Source of the DNA: an uncultured Methanobrevibacter sp.
GTDB lineage: Archaea > Methanobacteriota > Methanobacteria > Methanobacteriales > Methanobacteriaceae
DNA length: 64,000 bases
Direction of reading: 5' to 3'
Assembly (NCBI RefSeq): GCF_902769175.1
Contig: NZ_CACXNW010000001.1
Location: forward strand, 62,001 to 126,000
Every line of letters starts with the position of its first letter. The first letter of the stretch is position 1. Positions 29,540-37,396 of the stretch are shown piece after piece. A program made the translations under genes and the position numbers. The notes below the pieces were generated by a model. It searched no databases. It worked only from the letters and a program-made list of their open reading frames with translations, and was not told the DNA's origin.

Positions 29540-31042
29540 ATGAAACTTGAAAATAAATTTACGATATTCATTATTTTTTTAATCTTATTCCTTTCCATTG
29601 GTTCAATATCGGCTAATGAAGATTCAGATAGCTATTCATTAGGCCTTAGCGAAAATGGAGATATTGGATTAAGCGATAATGGGGATACAGAAGATATTGC
29701 TTTGTTTGATTCAATTTCTGCTTCTGATGGAAATGATGATTTAAAGAGTTCAATTGAGGAAAGTGCAAGTTCAGATAAGCTTGAAGATTCCAGCAAAACT
29801 TTAGATGAAATACAATCTATGGTTGAGTCTGCAAATGATGGAGATACAATTTATTTAAGCGGTAATTATACCGGCTCTGAAAAATCCGTTAACATAAGCA
29901 AATCCATAACAATTGATGGTAATGGCTCAACTACAATAGATGGAAAAGCTGCAATGTCAAATAACCTATTTTACATTAATTTGAATGATGGCAATGTGAC
30001 AATTAAAGGCATTACATTTGTAAATGCTAATTATCTAGCTATTTGTGCTATTTCCGCTAATTCCATATCAATTGAAAAGTGTGCTTTCAAAAACAACAAT
30101 GCTGCTGTTTACATTGAGTCTGCTAATTCTACATTAATCAGGAATTGTGTCTTTAACAAGAACCAAGATAGCTTTATAGGTGCAGGAGGAGCTGCAATTT
30201 TTGTCCAATCAGTTAAGTCTAGAATATTGAATTGCAGGTTTGTGAACAATTCTGTAGACTTGTATATTGATTCATCATATAGCTGTGGTCAAGGAGGTGC
30301 AATATATTCCAATTGTAACTATTCTGAAATAAACAACTGTTCATTTACTTCCAATAGGGCTGTAGAATATGGTGGTGCAATTTATGAGGTTTCTAATCTA
30401 TCTAAAATATTGAATTGCGTATTCAAAAACAATACTGTCAGATTCTTCCAGGAAGACTTTTATAATTATGGTCCTGGAGGAGCCATATACTGCACTTCTA
30501 AAAGATCTGCAATAGTAAATTGTTCCTTCACTTCAAATAGGGGAAGCCATGGTGGAGCTGTTTACTATAATGGAAAGAATTGCACAATCACCAATTGCGT
30601 TTTCAATAAGAATATTGCAACTAAAGGTGGAGCTATTTACAAACCTTCAAAAACCCTTGCACAAAAACAGCAATTAAGAATAAGCAGATCTAATTTCACT
30701 GATAATAAGGCATCTTTAGGTAGGGATGTATTTGGTGGAGTCTGTTCAAATTGCATTTTCAACTACGTAAAATTAACTGCAAACAATAGGACTATAAAGA
30801 AATCTGCTAAACACTTTGTCTTATCCGTAAAGCTTACAAAAGGAAAAACTTTACTTAAAGGTCAAAGAGTTAAAGTCATATTTAGAGGCAGAACATATAT
30901 TGCAAAAACCAATTATAAGGGAATTGCAAGAGTCACTATTAAAAGGGCTGTTATTAAAAAGCTAAAAGCAGGTAAAAAATACGCAGTAAAATTTACTTAC
31001 AGCAAGTATAGCATAAAAAGAGTTGTAAAAGTTAGACATTAG
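29540..31042 (+). CDS. Adhesin-like secreted protein with beta-helix and basic Ig-like C-terminus
   Basis: About 500 residues: signal peptide (KFTIFIIFLILFLSIGSISA), acidic Ser/Asp-rich linker (~25-85), right-handed beta-helix (~90-390) with Asn/Cys/Phe coils such as NCSFTSNRAVEYGGAIY, and a Lys/Arg-rich C-terminal domain (~395-500; KGQRVKVIFRGRTYIAKTNYKG). The latter resembles the Ig-like tail domains of methanogen ALPs. No membrane anchor is present; the very basic tail might bind wall polymers electrostatically, which is inference. I chose ATG 29540 because GAGGGATAAT gives ideal spacing, although ATG 29528 is in frame. The reading frame is intact. Confidence 0.87.
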   Translation: MKLENKFTIFIIFLILFLSIGSISANEDSDSYSLGLSENGDIGLSDNGDTEDIALFDSISASDGNDDLKSSIEESASSDKLEDSSKTLDEIQSMVESANDGDTIYLSGNYTGSEKSVNISKSITIDGNGSTTIDGKAAMSNNLFYINLNDGNVTIKGITFVNANYLAICAISANSISIEKCAFKNNNAAVYIESANSTLIRNCVFNKNQDSFIGAGGAAIFVQSVKSRILNCRFVNNSVDLYIDSSYSCGQGGAIYSNCNYSEINNCSFTSNRAVEYGGAIYEVSNLSKILNCVFKNNTVRFFQEDFYNYGPGGAIYCTSKRSAIVNCSFTSNRGSHGGAVYYNGKNCTITNCVFNKNIATKGGAIYKPSKTLAQKQQLRISRSNFTDNKASLGRDVFGGVCSNCIFNYVKLTANNRTIKKSAKHFVLSVKLTKGKTLLKGQRVKVIFRGRTYIAKTNYKGIARVTIKRAVIKKLKAGKKYAVKFTYSKYSIKRVVKVRH

Positions 31043-31058
31043 AGAGAATACTCTCTAA
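31039..31058 (+). terminator. Terminator of the 29.5 kb ALP
   Basis: TTAGAGAG and CTCTCTAA form a perfect 8-bp stem with an AATA loop that includes the stop codon, followed by CTTTTTATT. Confidence 0.87.
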
Positions 31059-31273
31059 CTTTTTATTATTTTTGTATTTCTATTTTTTTATCAAGTTTCT
31101 AAATCCAAGCAAAGTTGATTTTAGAAAGCTTTTTTTTTAAATTTTAAATTAAAAAGACATCTGTTTTTGAGTGATTTGACTCTTATTTTTAGATTAAGAA
31201 ACATCTAATTTTTAAGCTATTGCTCTTATTTTTAATTAAAAAGACATCTAAAATTAAGTTTAATCAATCCTAT

Positions 31274-31576
31274 TTAATCTAAAATTAATTTCAAATCAGG
31301 ATTTTCAACAGATGCATCCTTAAAGGTGTCTATCATATCTTCTTCAAGAAGGGAACTGTCCTTAATAATGATTATTTTATTAGACAATTCAGTTAAGCAA
31401 TCATACAATGCATCAAGATTTTCACCATAGTAATCTGGAAAATCCAATTTCTCTCTAATGTATTCATGGGGATTCTCTTTCATTTCCTCTCCATACAAGA
31501 CTACTTCATTCATGTTATCTATCATCTTTCTCAGTTTTTTTCTAAGTCGTCTGTTTTCCAATAGTTTATTTGACAT
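31274..31576 (-). CDS. Barstar-family ribonuclease inhibitor (immunity protein)
   Basis: The core FPDYYGENLDALYDCLTEL closely follows the barstar signature, including the two aspartates (NLD and YDC) that in Bacillus barstar plug the barnase active site, and the preceding tyrosines. The protein is about 100 residues from the ATG at 31576; a TTG at 31606 would add ten residues (MAILIERKEI). It has no signal peptide, as expected for a cytoplasmic immunity protein. It lies directly downstream of a barnase-like gene on the same strand, so the two form a toxin-immunity pair. Confidence 0.9.
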   Translation of the reverse strand: MSNKLLENRRLRKKLRKMIDNMNEVVLYGEEMKENPHEYIREKLDFPDYYGENLDALYDCLTELSNKIIIIKDSSLLEEDMIDTFKDASVENPDLKLILD

Positions 31577-31610
31577 AATTTCTTTCCTTTCAATTAAGAT
31601 TGCCAAGTCA

Positions 31611-32069
31611 TTAAGTCAAGTGCTCAAAGCTTGCATAGTGATCTCCAGTATAATACACTTCATAATCATCTGTAGAGAAGACTATTCTTTTCGGACCTCT
31701 GCTGCTTGCACCTAAGGTGTCGATATCACATTCCTTGTACTCATGGTTAATAGGCAAGATTGATTGACGATTTGTAAAGATGTCTCCACCTATGCATTTT
31801 CCAGGAGCGTATTTTTCCACGCTACCTCCATGCCATCCAAGGGCTTTTGCCTCTTTTTTAGTGATATAGTTAGAAGGAAGCTTGTGATATGTGTCGATAT
31901 ATGCTGCAACCTCTTCCTTTGAGTCATAAGTGCCATTTTCGCTTATGCCAAGTTTATCAGCATCAAGTGTTGGAGCATCAGAGGATGAATCATCTCCAAT
32001 GCATCCGCTTACTGCTACCACTGCAAGCAGAATGACCATTATTAATCCAATAATTTTCCAGTTTTTCAT
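31611..32069 (-). CDS. Secreted barnase-like guanyl-type ribonuclease with lipoprotein-like signal
   Basis: Residues 1-~24 form a signal peptide with a lipobox-like end (LLAVVAVSGCIGDD), followed by a short acidic linker. Residues ~50-152 match barnase along their length: YIDTYHKLPSNYITKKEA, ALGWHGGSVEKYAPGK, IGGDIFTNRQSILP, then the catalytic Glu in YKECDID, the catalytic Arg in PKRIVFS and the catalytic His in TGDHYASF. All three barnase active-site residues are thus present, and the enzyme should cleave RNA after purines, chiefly G. The Cys suggests it may be tethered outside the cell. The cognate inhibitor gene follows within 40 bp. Bacterial origin by gene transfer is likely. Confidence 0.93.
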   Translation of the reverse strand: MKNWKIIGLIMVILLAVVAVSGCIGDDSSSDAPTLDADKLGISENGTYDSKEEVAAYIDTYHKLPSNYITKKEAKALGWHGGSVEKYAPGKCIGGDIFTNRQSILPINHEYKECDIDTLGASSRGPKRIVFSTDDYEVYYTGDHYASFEHLT

Positions 32070-32099
32070 TTTAATCCCTTATTTAATTTATTGAAATAA

Positions 32100-32300
32100 T
32101 TGATATTCTTACTTTATTTTTTATTTTTAATAAAATTTTTTAAGTTTTTTTAATTATTTTTTCAATGGCTTTTTAATCAGTTTAATTTTTCTTTTTTTTT
32201 TAATTATTTTTTCATTGACTTTTTAATCAGTTTAATTTTTCTTTTTTTAATTATTTTTTTTAAATCTTCTTAAGCAGTTTAATTCTTAAAGTATATAAAA
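32100..32300. repeat. 50-bp AT-rich tandem repeat
   Basis: Two and a half copies of a unit containing TAATTATTTTTTCAATGGC and TTTTTAATCAGTTTAATTT begin at 32151, 32201 and about 32248. The region also has to hold the divergent promoters of the barnase-like gene and the glycosyltransferase. Confidence 0.75.
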
Positions 32301-32364
32301 TATTATGAATATAAATTTAATAGTATAAATTTTATTTTTTATTATAATCTTTAGAGGAATCTTT

Positions 32365-33456
32365 GTGGATAAGAAAAAGATATTGATCATTGTAACAGGA
32401 AGAGGCATAGGAGGAGATGCTGGTACAGCATTGAATGTTTACAATGCACTTGAAAAAAGAGGATATGATTGTGAAATCGCTTTGGATGAGTCCGCTCCAG
32501 GCTTATTATTTAAAAAGAACAATATAGGATGGAATAAGGTAATCATACCACAAGCTGGAGGTCACTCTGCAACAATCATGACCACTATAAAGGCAGGTAT
32601 CCGTGCTATTAGAGGTGTTTTCCAAACAAGAAGTCTTTTGAAATCCAAGAAATTCGATTTGGAATTAGGAATTCTTGGAGGAGGAGCTATTGTCGGTGCC
32701 CTTGGAGCAAAATTAGCAGGAATTCCTACTGTAAGTCTTTTGATTACTCCACTTGACACTAAAGTATGCAGCCATATTGGAACTCCAATCATACTCCCTG
32801 AAAACAACTTGTTTTTAGCTGAAGACATTCCAGAGAATATGGTAAAGTCTTTCTCCCCAGTTAACGATAACATTACCCATGGAGATAAGAACAAGGCGTT
32901 GGAAAAATTAATCCAACACTCTAAAGAAGCTAAAGAGAGAAATCCTGATGCGATTGAATTTGATGAAAACAAGCCTACAATCGTCTTTTCATCTGGCTCT
33001 TCATTATTTGAAAAGACCGCTCAGGCAATCAATCAATTCTCTAAATACTCTGATAAATACAATCTTGTTTTATGCGGTGATCCTTTAGACGATTCTATCA
33101 TTCAGTATATTGATGAAAGCAAAATGATCAATGTCGGCTTTATCGATTGGGTAAATGATTTATTATGCCTTGCAGACCTTGCAGTACTCACAAATGACGG
33201 ATTGATGCTTCATGAAGCTATGGTATGCAATTTGCCTGTTGTAATATTAAAAAGAGTAAAATGGGGCAGATACCACGATATGGTTTCAATCTTCAAAGGT
33301 GCAACTGTAGAATGTGACCTTGAAGACTTGGATGAAAAGATCTTTGAAGTCATGGACAACTATGATGAATTTGCAAAAAGAACAGATGAGTATAGAACAG
33401 CTATTTTAAATGTAGGAGACAACATTTGCGATATAGTTGATGGATATTTAAAATAA
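32365..33456 (+). CDS. MurG-like (GT28-type) glycosyltransferase
   Basis: The 363-residue GT-B-fold protein has a Gly-rich N-terminal loop (IIVTGRGIGGDAGTALNVYNAL), a membrane-facing GILGGGAIVGALGAKLAGIP motif and a C-terminal nucleotide-sugar motif (LADLAVLTNDGLMLHEAMVC, NLPVVIL). These correspond to the GGxxGH-like, GGYxSGP-like and donor-binding motifs of MurG and related enzymes. In a Methanobrevibacter-like organism it may act on lipid-linked cell-wall (pseudomurein) or glycolipid precursors; the substrate is inference. The start is GTG at 32365 behind AGAGGAA. Confidence 0.82.
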   Translation: MDKKKILIIVTGRGIGGDAGTALNVYNALEKRGYDCEIALDESAPGLLFKKNNIGWNKVIIPQAGGHSATIMTTIKAGIRAIRGVFQTRSLLKSKKFDLELGILGGGAIVGALGAKLAGIPTVSLLITPLDTKVCSHIGTPIILPENNLFLAEDIPENMVKSFSPVNDNITHGDKNKALEKLIQHSKEAKERNPDAIEFDENKPTIVFSSGSSLFEKTAQAINQFSKYSDKYNLVLCGDPLDDSIIQYIDESKMINVGFIDWVNDLLCLADLAVLTNDGLMLHEAMVCNLPVVILKRVKWGRYHDMVSIFKGATVECDLEDLDEKIFEVMDNYDEFAKRTDEYRTAILNVGDNICDIVDGYLK

Positions 33457-33501
33457 ATGGTCTATTTTTTTAGCTTTTGTGTTACTTTATCAAAAACATG
33501 A

Positions 33502-33705
33502 TTCTATTTTTTTCAAAACTTTTGCATCTAAAGTTGTTTCTATTTTTTTTCATAACTTTTGCATCTAAAGTTGTTTCTATTTTTTTTCATAACTTTTGCA
33601 TCTAAAGTTGTTTCTCATAACTTTTGCATCTAAAGTTGTTTCTATTTTTTTTCATAACTTTTGCATCTAAAGTTGTTTCTATTTTTTTTCATAACTTTTT
33701 TCATT
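33502..33705 (+). repeat. 37-bp tandem repeat downstream of the glycosyltransferase
   Basis: About five copies of a unit made of TCTATTTTTTTTCATAAC and TTTTGCATCTAAAGTTGTT follow head to tail from 33502, one of them shortened at about 33614. There are no spacers between copies. Confidence 0.9.
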
Positions 33706-33850
33706 TTTGATTAATTTTTTCCTTTATTTACCTAATTCTTGGAGGGGATGACATTTTCTAATTATGCCTTGTTTATCATTATCTTTAGGAAATGAAATCC
33801 TGATGTATTTAGCTTGTATAACTATAAAACCTTTTTCCATTGAAATATAG

Positions 33851-33886
33851 TGCAAGTAAGCACTTACATTCGGAAATATATATAAG
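33851..33886 (+). promoter_or_regulatory. ALP-type palindrome and TATA box
   Basis: TGCAAGT-AAGC-ACTTACA followed by TTCGGAAATATATATAAG matches the ALP promoter element of 49.9-60.9 kb. It lies about 390-430 bp before the first start of the 34.3 kb ALP, so the transcript would have a long leader unless a nearer promoter is used. Confidence 0.75.
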
Positions 33887-33889
33887 ACA

Positions 33890-34278
33890 ATTTATATACA
33901 TTATATTGTAATTTGAATGAGAATAATATCTTTTCATTTAAAAAGTGGAAATTATTAAGATTTGGTTGAAATCTTTATTTTTGATTTAATTTATTCATAA
34001 GTAATGTTATGCATAAGATTTAAATTTTATTTCATTTAATAACTCAGGTTTCTAATTGAGTTTTTTCTAATGATTTGTTTTTTTGATTACTTATGGGGTT
34101 TTTTTTTTTAACATTGTAATGCCTTTAAGTTCTTGGGCTGAAACATATTTGTTTCTATTTTGATCTTTTTTGACATTTTTTTTTAGTTTGAAATCATGTC
34201 AAAATCATTTATGATTGTCTAATGCTTTAATGTTGGTAGATTTTAAATGAAATAAAGATTTCAATTAACCTTATTTAA
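33890..34278. other. Long leader or intergenic region upstream of the 34.3 kb ALP
   Basis: No gene is visible. It contains scattered AAAGATTT/TTGATTT stretches but no clear hairpin. Confidence 0.4.
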
Positions 34279-34452
34279 ATGAGTAAAATTATAAATTATT
34301 TTTTTGAGGAAAATGGTGGTAATGTGGTTATTAATAAACATACGGTTTATTCAAAACTTGTTGTATTGTTTATAGTTATTTTTATTTCTTTTTTAATTAG
34401 CATTTCTCCGACTTGTGCATATGAGATTGATGACAATTCAACTTGTTTGAGT

Positions 34453-34550
34453 AATGTGGTTGATGGCTCTGCGCATCAGGATGGTTTTGATATGCATCAT
34501 AGACTTCCCATGGAACATAGAATGTGGTTGATGGCTCTGCGCATCAGGAT
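34453..34550. repeat. CRISPR-like insertion B: 30-bp direct repeats around a 38-bp filler
   Basis: Exact 30-bp copies (AATGTGGTTGATGG...GCATCAGGAT) at 34453-34482 and 34521-34550 enclose a 38-bp filler (34483-34520). The 68-bp unit shifts the frame. Paralog 2 lacks the insertion at the equivalent site (VADNSAYPDIDLN versus VVDGSAHQDIGLN). Confidence 0.92.
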
Positions 34551-36128
34551 ATTGGTTTGAATAATGTTCAAGTCTCAAGTACACATAGCCAGGGTGCTTC
34601 ATTTGCAAATGATGATGATTTTGGTCTTAATTTATCTGATGAACCTTCAGTAACACCTTATGTTAAAAAGAAAAGCAAGGATAAATTTAAGGAAGAGGAT
34701 TATGTTGCTGTTGGCAATTTCAGTTTATTGAATAGTGAGCTTATGGATTTTATTGACAATAGGAATTATAATATAACCATTCTTGATGATAATGAGGTTC
34801 GTAAGGTTTTTGATCCTGAAAAAAGTCAGAAAGTCCAGACTTTTTATTTGACTAGGGATTATGTTTATGATGATGCTACTGATAAGGAGTTTATTCATGG
34901 TATTACCCTTTTAAAATCTCCGAATAAAAATACATTTCATAATATAATCATAAATGGTAATGGTCATTTTATTGATGGTGCTGGCCTTGCCAACATTTTT
35001 AGGGTTGGAGGTTCTAATATTCAGATTTGCAATTTGACTTTTAGGAATATGTCTTCCATTCATGATTATTATCTTAATGAGATTTTTGGAAATAAGTATC
35101 CAAGCAATACGTTAAGTGATAATGCGCCTATAGTTTGGACTGGAATTGATGGTTCACTTTTTAATTGTACTTTTACTGACAATATTGGTTATTCTGGCGG
35201 TTCAATCCTTTGGAGAGGAAATAATGGGTATATTGGTCATAATAAGTTCGTTAACAATTTTGCTCGGTATCTTGGCGGTTTTGCTTATGTTGAAGGTAAA
35301 AATGTTACAATCACTGACAATTTGGTTGCCAATTGTGAGGCGAGATTGGATGGGGATGCCTTATATGTCAAAGACTTGTCTTCCTGTATTGTGGAGAATA
35401 TGAATTTCATTAAACTTAATCTTACTAATTCAAGTTTTGTTGCTCCGGATATTGTGGATGGTTCATTGATGGATGTTGATATTGATATATTGCGCGCTAC
35501 CTATTTGCGATTTGCTAATACTCTCATTGATACATTCCCTATTGCATATGGCACTTTATTCTATGGTTATGATTTTTATAATTTAAGTGATGATATTGTT
35601 GCATTTACCAGTTATGATGATTCTGAGAATCTTTTGACTTTGACTTTAAGCAGGTATGTTTCACCTAGTCTTGAAATTCGTAAGATGTTGAATATTGAAA
35701 TTGATAAGAATGATTTTTCAAGTTCCTTTATGAATCTTGTCTTTGAAGATGCTTCATTTCAGCTTATTAATCATTATACTGTAAATAATGCTGTGTATTA
35801 TAGTAATGCTGTGGGCCTTGAGGCTTCTGTAGTGAAATCCATGTATAATCAGTTTAAGAATGAAATGGGATATAATGATACAGAGAGGCTTATGGTGATG
35901 TTGGATGTTAAATTCGATCATGCCATGTCCATATCCAGTGATTTGACTTGGACTCCTAATGGTTTTGATGTTATTAATATTGATGGAAATGGTTCTCTTA
36001 TTTCTATTACAAATCATGAGCGTGATGAGAAGAAATTTGTTGATTGGAGTGGCGATGCCATTTTTGTTGCATCTAATTTAAGGGTTTCCGGTTTTAACAA
36101 TGCTTTTATGAATGATCAGGGCAGATGA
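34524..36128 (+). CDS. Middle fragment of ALP paralog 1 (beta-helix domain)
   Basis: This open stretch of 534 codons holds the conserved FYLTRDYVYDDATDKEFIHG and INGNGHFIDGAGLANIFRVG segments, beta-helix coils, and a region with DVKFDHAMSISSDLTW. It has no signal peptide, since that lies upstream of insertion B. Its stop overlaps the ATG of the next fragment (ATGA at 36125-36128), so translational coupling could still deliver both pieces. Confidence 0.7.
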   Translation: MVDGSAHQDIGLNNVQVSSTHSQGASFANDDDFGLNLSDEPSVTPYVKKKSKDKFKEEDYVAVGNFSLLNSELMDFIDNRNYNITILDDNEVRKVFDPEKSQKVQTFYLTRDYVYDDATDKEFIHGITLLKSPNKNTFHNIIINGNGHFIDGAGLANIFRVGGSNIQICNLTFRNMSSIHDYYLNEIFGNKYPSNTLSDNAPIVWTGIDGSLFNCTFTDNIGYSGGSILWRGNNGYIGHNKFVNNFARYLGGFAYVEGKNVTITDNLVANCEARLDGDALYVKDLSSCIVENMNFIKLNLTNSSFVAPDIVDGSLMDVDIDILRATYLRFANTLIDTFPIAYGTLFYGYDFYNLSDDIVAFTSYDDSENLLTLTLSRYVSPSLEIRKMLNIEIDKNDFSSSFMNLVFEDASFQLINHYTVNNAVYYSNAVGLEASVVKSMYNQFKNEMGYNDTERLMVMLDVKFDHAMSISSDLTWTPNGFDVINIDGNGSLISITNHERDEKKFVDWSGDAIFVASNLRVSGFNNAFMNDQGR

Positions 36129-37306
36129 TTTTAAGGAATCTTGAGATTTTTGGCAATAAGATGGAGTATATTGTTGATCGTGATTATGGTACTGGTATTT
36201 TGAATACTGGGGTTGTATATTCTATAAATTGCACATTCCATGATAATAAGGCTAAATATGGTGGTGCAATCTATAACCAAGGCTTATTGATTCTTACTAA
36301 CAGTTCCTTTTATTCCAATAATGGATATAGCAAAGGTAAGGATATTGTTAATGTTGATAAGGGTGTTGTTTCTATTGATGGTGAGACTTTTGAGGCTTGC
36401 GGCGGCAAGAATATTGTGTATATAGAGAGTTTGAGTTCTGATTGGCAGACTGCTATCAAGATTACTTGTTATGCAGGGTCTTTTATTCTTGGTGCGGTTG
36501 CAGGCTTTTTCACTGCTAACCCTCTTATAGCTATGGCTGTGGGCGCTGCTATAGGTTCTGCTGTTGGTGGTGTTGGAAGTGCTGTTATTTGCAGTAATGT
36601 TTATGATATTAATTTTTGTAGGTGGTCTTGTGCTTTGACTTTGGTTCTTGGTTCTGCTGGTGCTGGTGCTGCTGGAGGAGGAATAGGAAGCCTCATTCGT
36701 TATTATGTTACTTATAGTGCAGCTCAAGCACAAATTCAAGCTGCAAGTCAAGCAACTGCTAGTAGTTCAGCGGCTACAGACACTCTTCCAGAAGCTACTT
36801 TTGAAGAGGCTGTTAATTTGAATAATCAACTCGCCCAACAACAAAATACGTTTCTATCTATGAATACTGCTCAACAACAGATTGAAGGTCTTAGAGCAGC
36901 GGTTTTTCAAACTTTTCGGACTTGTAAGCTTGCTCTTATTGATGCTAAAGTAGCTTTACATACTTTGATATTATCATCAGCCAAAGCTGTGATGATTTCT
37001 ACTATTGCTACTACATTGATTTCTTATGGTCTTGTAGCTGCTGGAACTACTGTTCCTGGTGCGATATTAAGTTCTACTGTTGTTTATGTTGATTCGGATG
37101 ATGTGGATAGGTTATTGCCTGCAGATTCCAATTCAATCCTAGTGGCTTCTGATTTGATTCATAGCATTAAATTTGATAAGGATGGGGATATTCAAGTAGT
37201 CAAAGCATTTATTAATTTGACTAAATCTTTTAGTGAAGATGAAGTATTGGATGCTATCTCCTCTATAGATTTAAAAAGAGAAGGACTTGACTCTATCTTA
37301 TATTAA
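36125..37306 (+). CDS. C-terminal fragment of ALP paralog 1 with glycine-rich hydrophobic module
   Basis: Residues ~1-95 continue the beta-helix (NCTFHDNKAKYGGAIYNQG). A glycine-rich hydrophobic stretch follows (AGSFILGAVAGFFTANPLIA, AVGAAIGSAVGGVGSAVICS), then a Cys-containing YDINFCRWSC motif. After a Gln/Ala/Ser-rich segment unlike paralog 2 comes a conserved end (SDLIHSIKFDKDGDIQVVKA ... REGLDSILY). The hydrophobic part could insert into a membrane; its role is not known. Confidence 0.7.
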   Translation: MILRNLEIFGNKMEYIVDRDYGTGILNTGVVYSINCTFHDNKAKYGGAIYNQGLLILTNSSFYSNNGYSKGKDIVNVDKGVVSIDGETFEACGGKNIVYIESLSSDWQTAIKITCYAGSFILGAVAGFFTANPLIAMAVGAAIGSAVGGVGSAVICSNVYDINFCRWSCALTLVLGSAGAGAAGGGIGSLIRYYVTYSAAQAQIQAASQATASSSAATDTLPEATFEEAVNLNNQLAQQQNTFLSMNTAQQQIEGLRAAVFQTFRTCKLALIDAKVALHTLILSSAKAVMISTIATTLISYGLVAAGTTVPGAILSSTVVYVDSDDVDRLLPADSNSILVASDLIHSIKFDKDGDIQVVKAFINLTKSFSEDEVLDAISSIDLKREGLDSILY

Positions 37307-37396
37307 TTGATTGGAAATTGAGGGGGTATGATTAATGGTCTTAATTCATATCCCAATATATATTTTTATAGGTTATAATGAAATGATTTAGGAAAA

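Larger units (their letters stand above)
34279..37306 (+). pseudogene. ALP paralog 1 of a tandem pair, broken by an insertion and a 1-nt deletion
   Basis: The gene encodes a signal peptide (YSKLVVLFIVIFISFLISIS), a linker, a beta-helix-like domain and a C-terminal module with a glycine-rich hydrophobic region. Its first segment (34279-34560) is cut from the rest by a 68-bp insertion (frame +2), and the middle (34524-36128) is separated from the C-terminal part (36125-37306) by loss of one G in a G-run at 36119-36121. Alignment with paralog 2 (37397-40110) shows the expected continuous protein of about 1000 residues. The start may be ATG 34279 or GTG 34324; the latter corresponds to the start of paralog 2. 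Confidence 0.85.

Noticed and set aside
33502-33705. 37-bp repeats read as a CRISPR array
   Set aside because: The units abut with no spacers, are not palindromic, and no cas gene or leader is present, so this is a simple tandem repeat.
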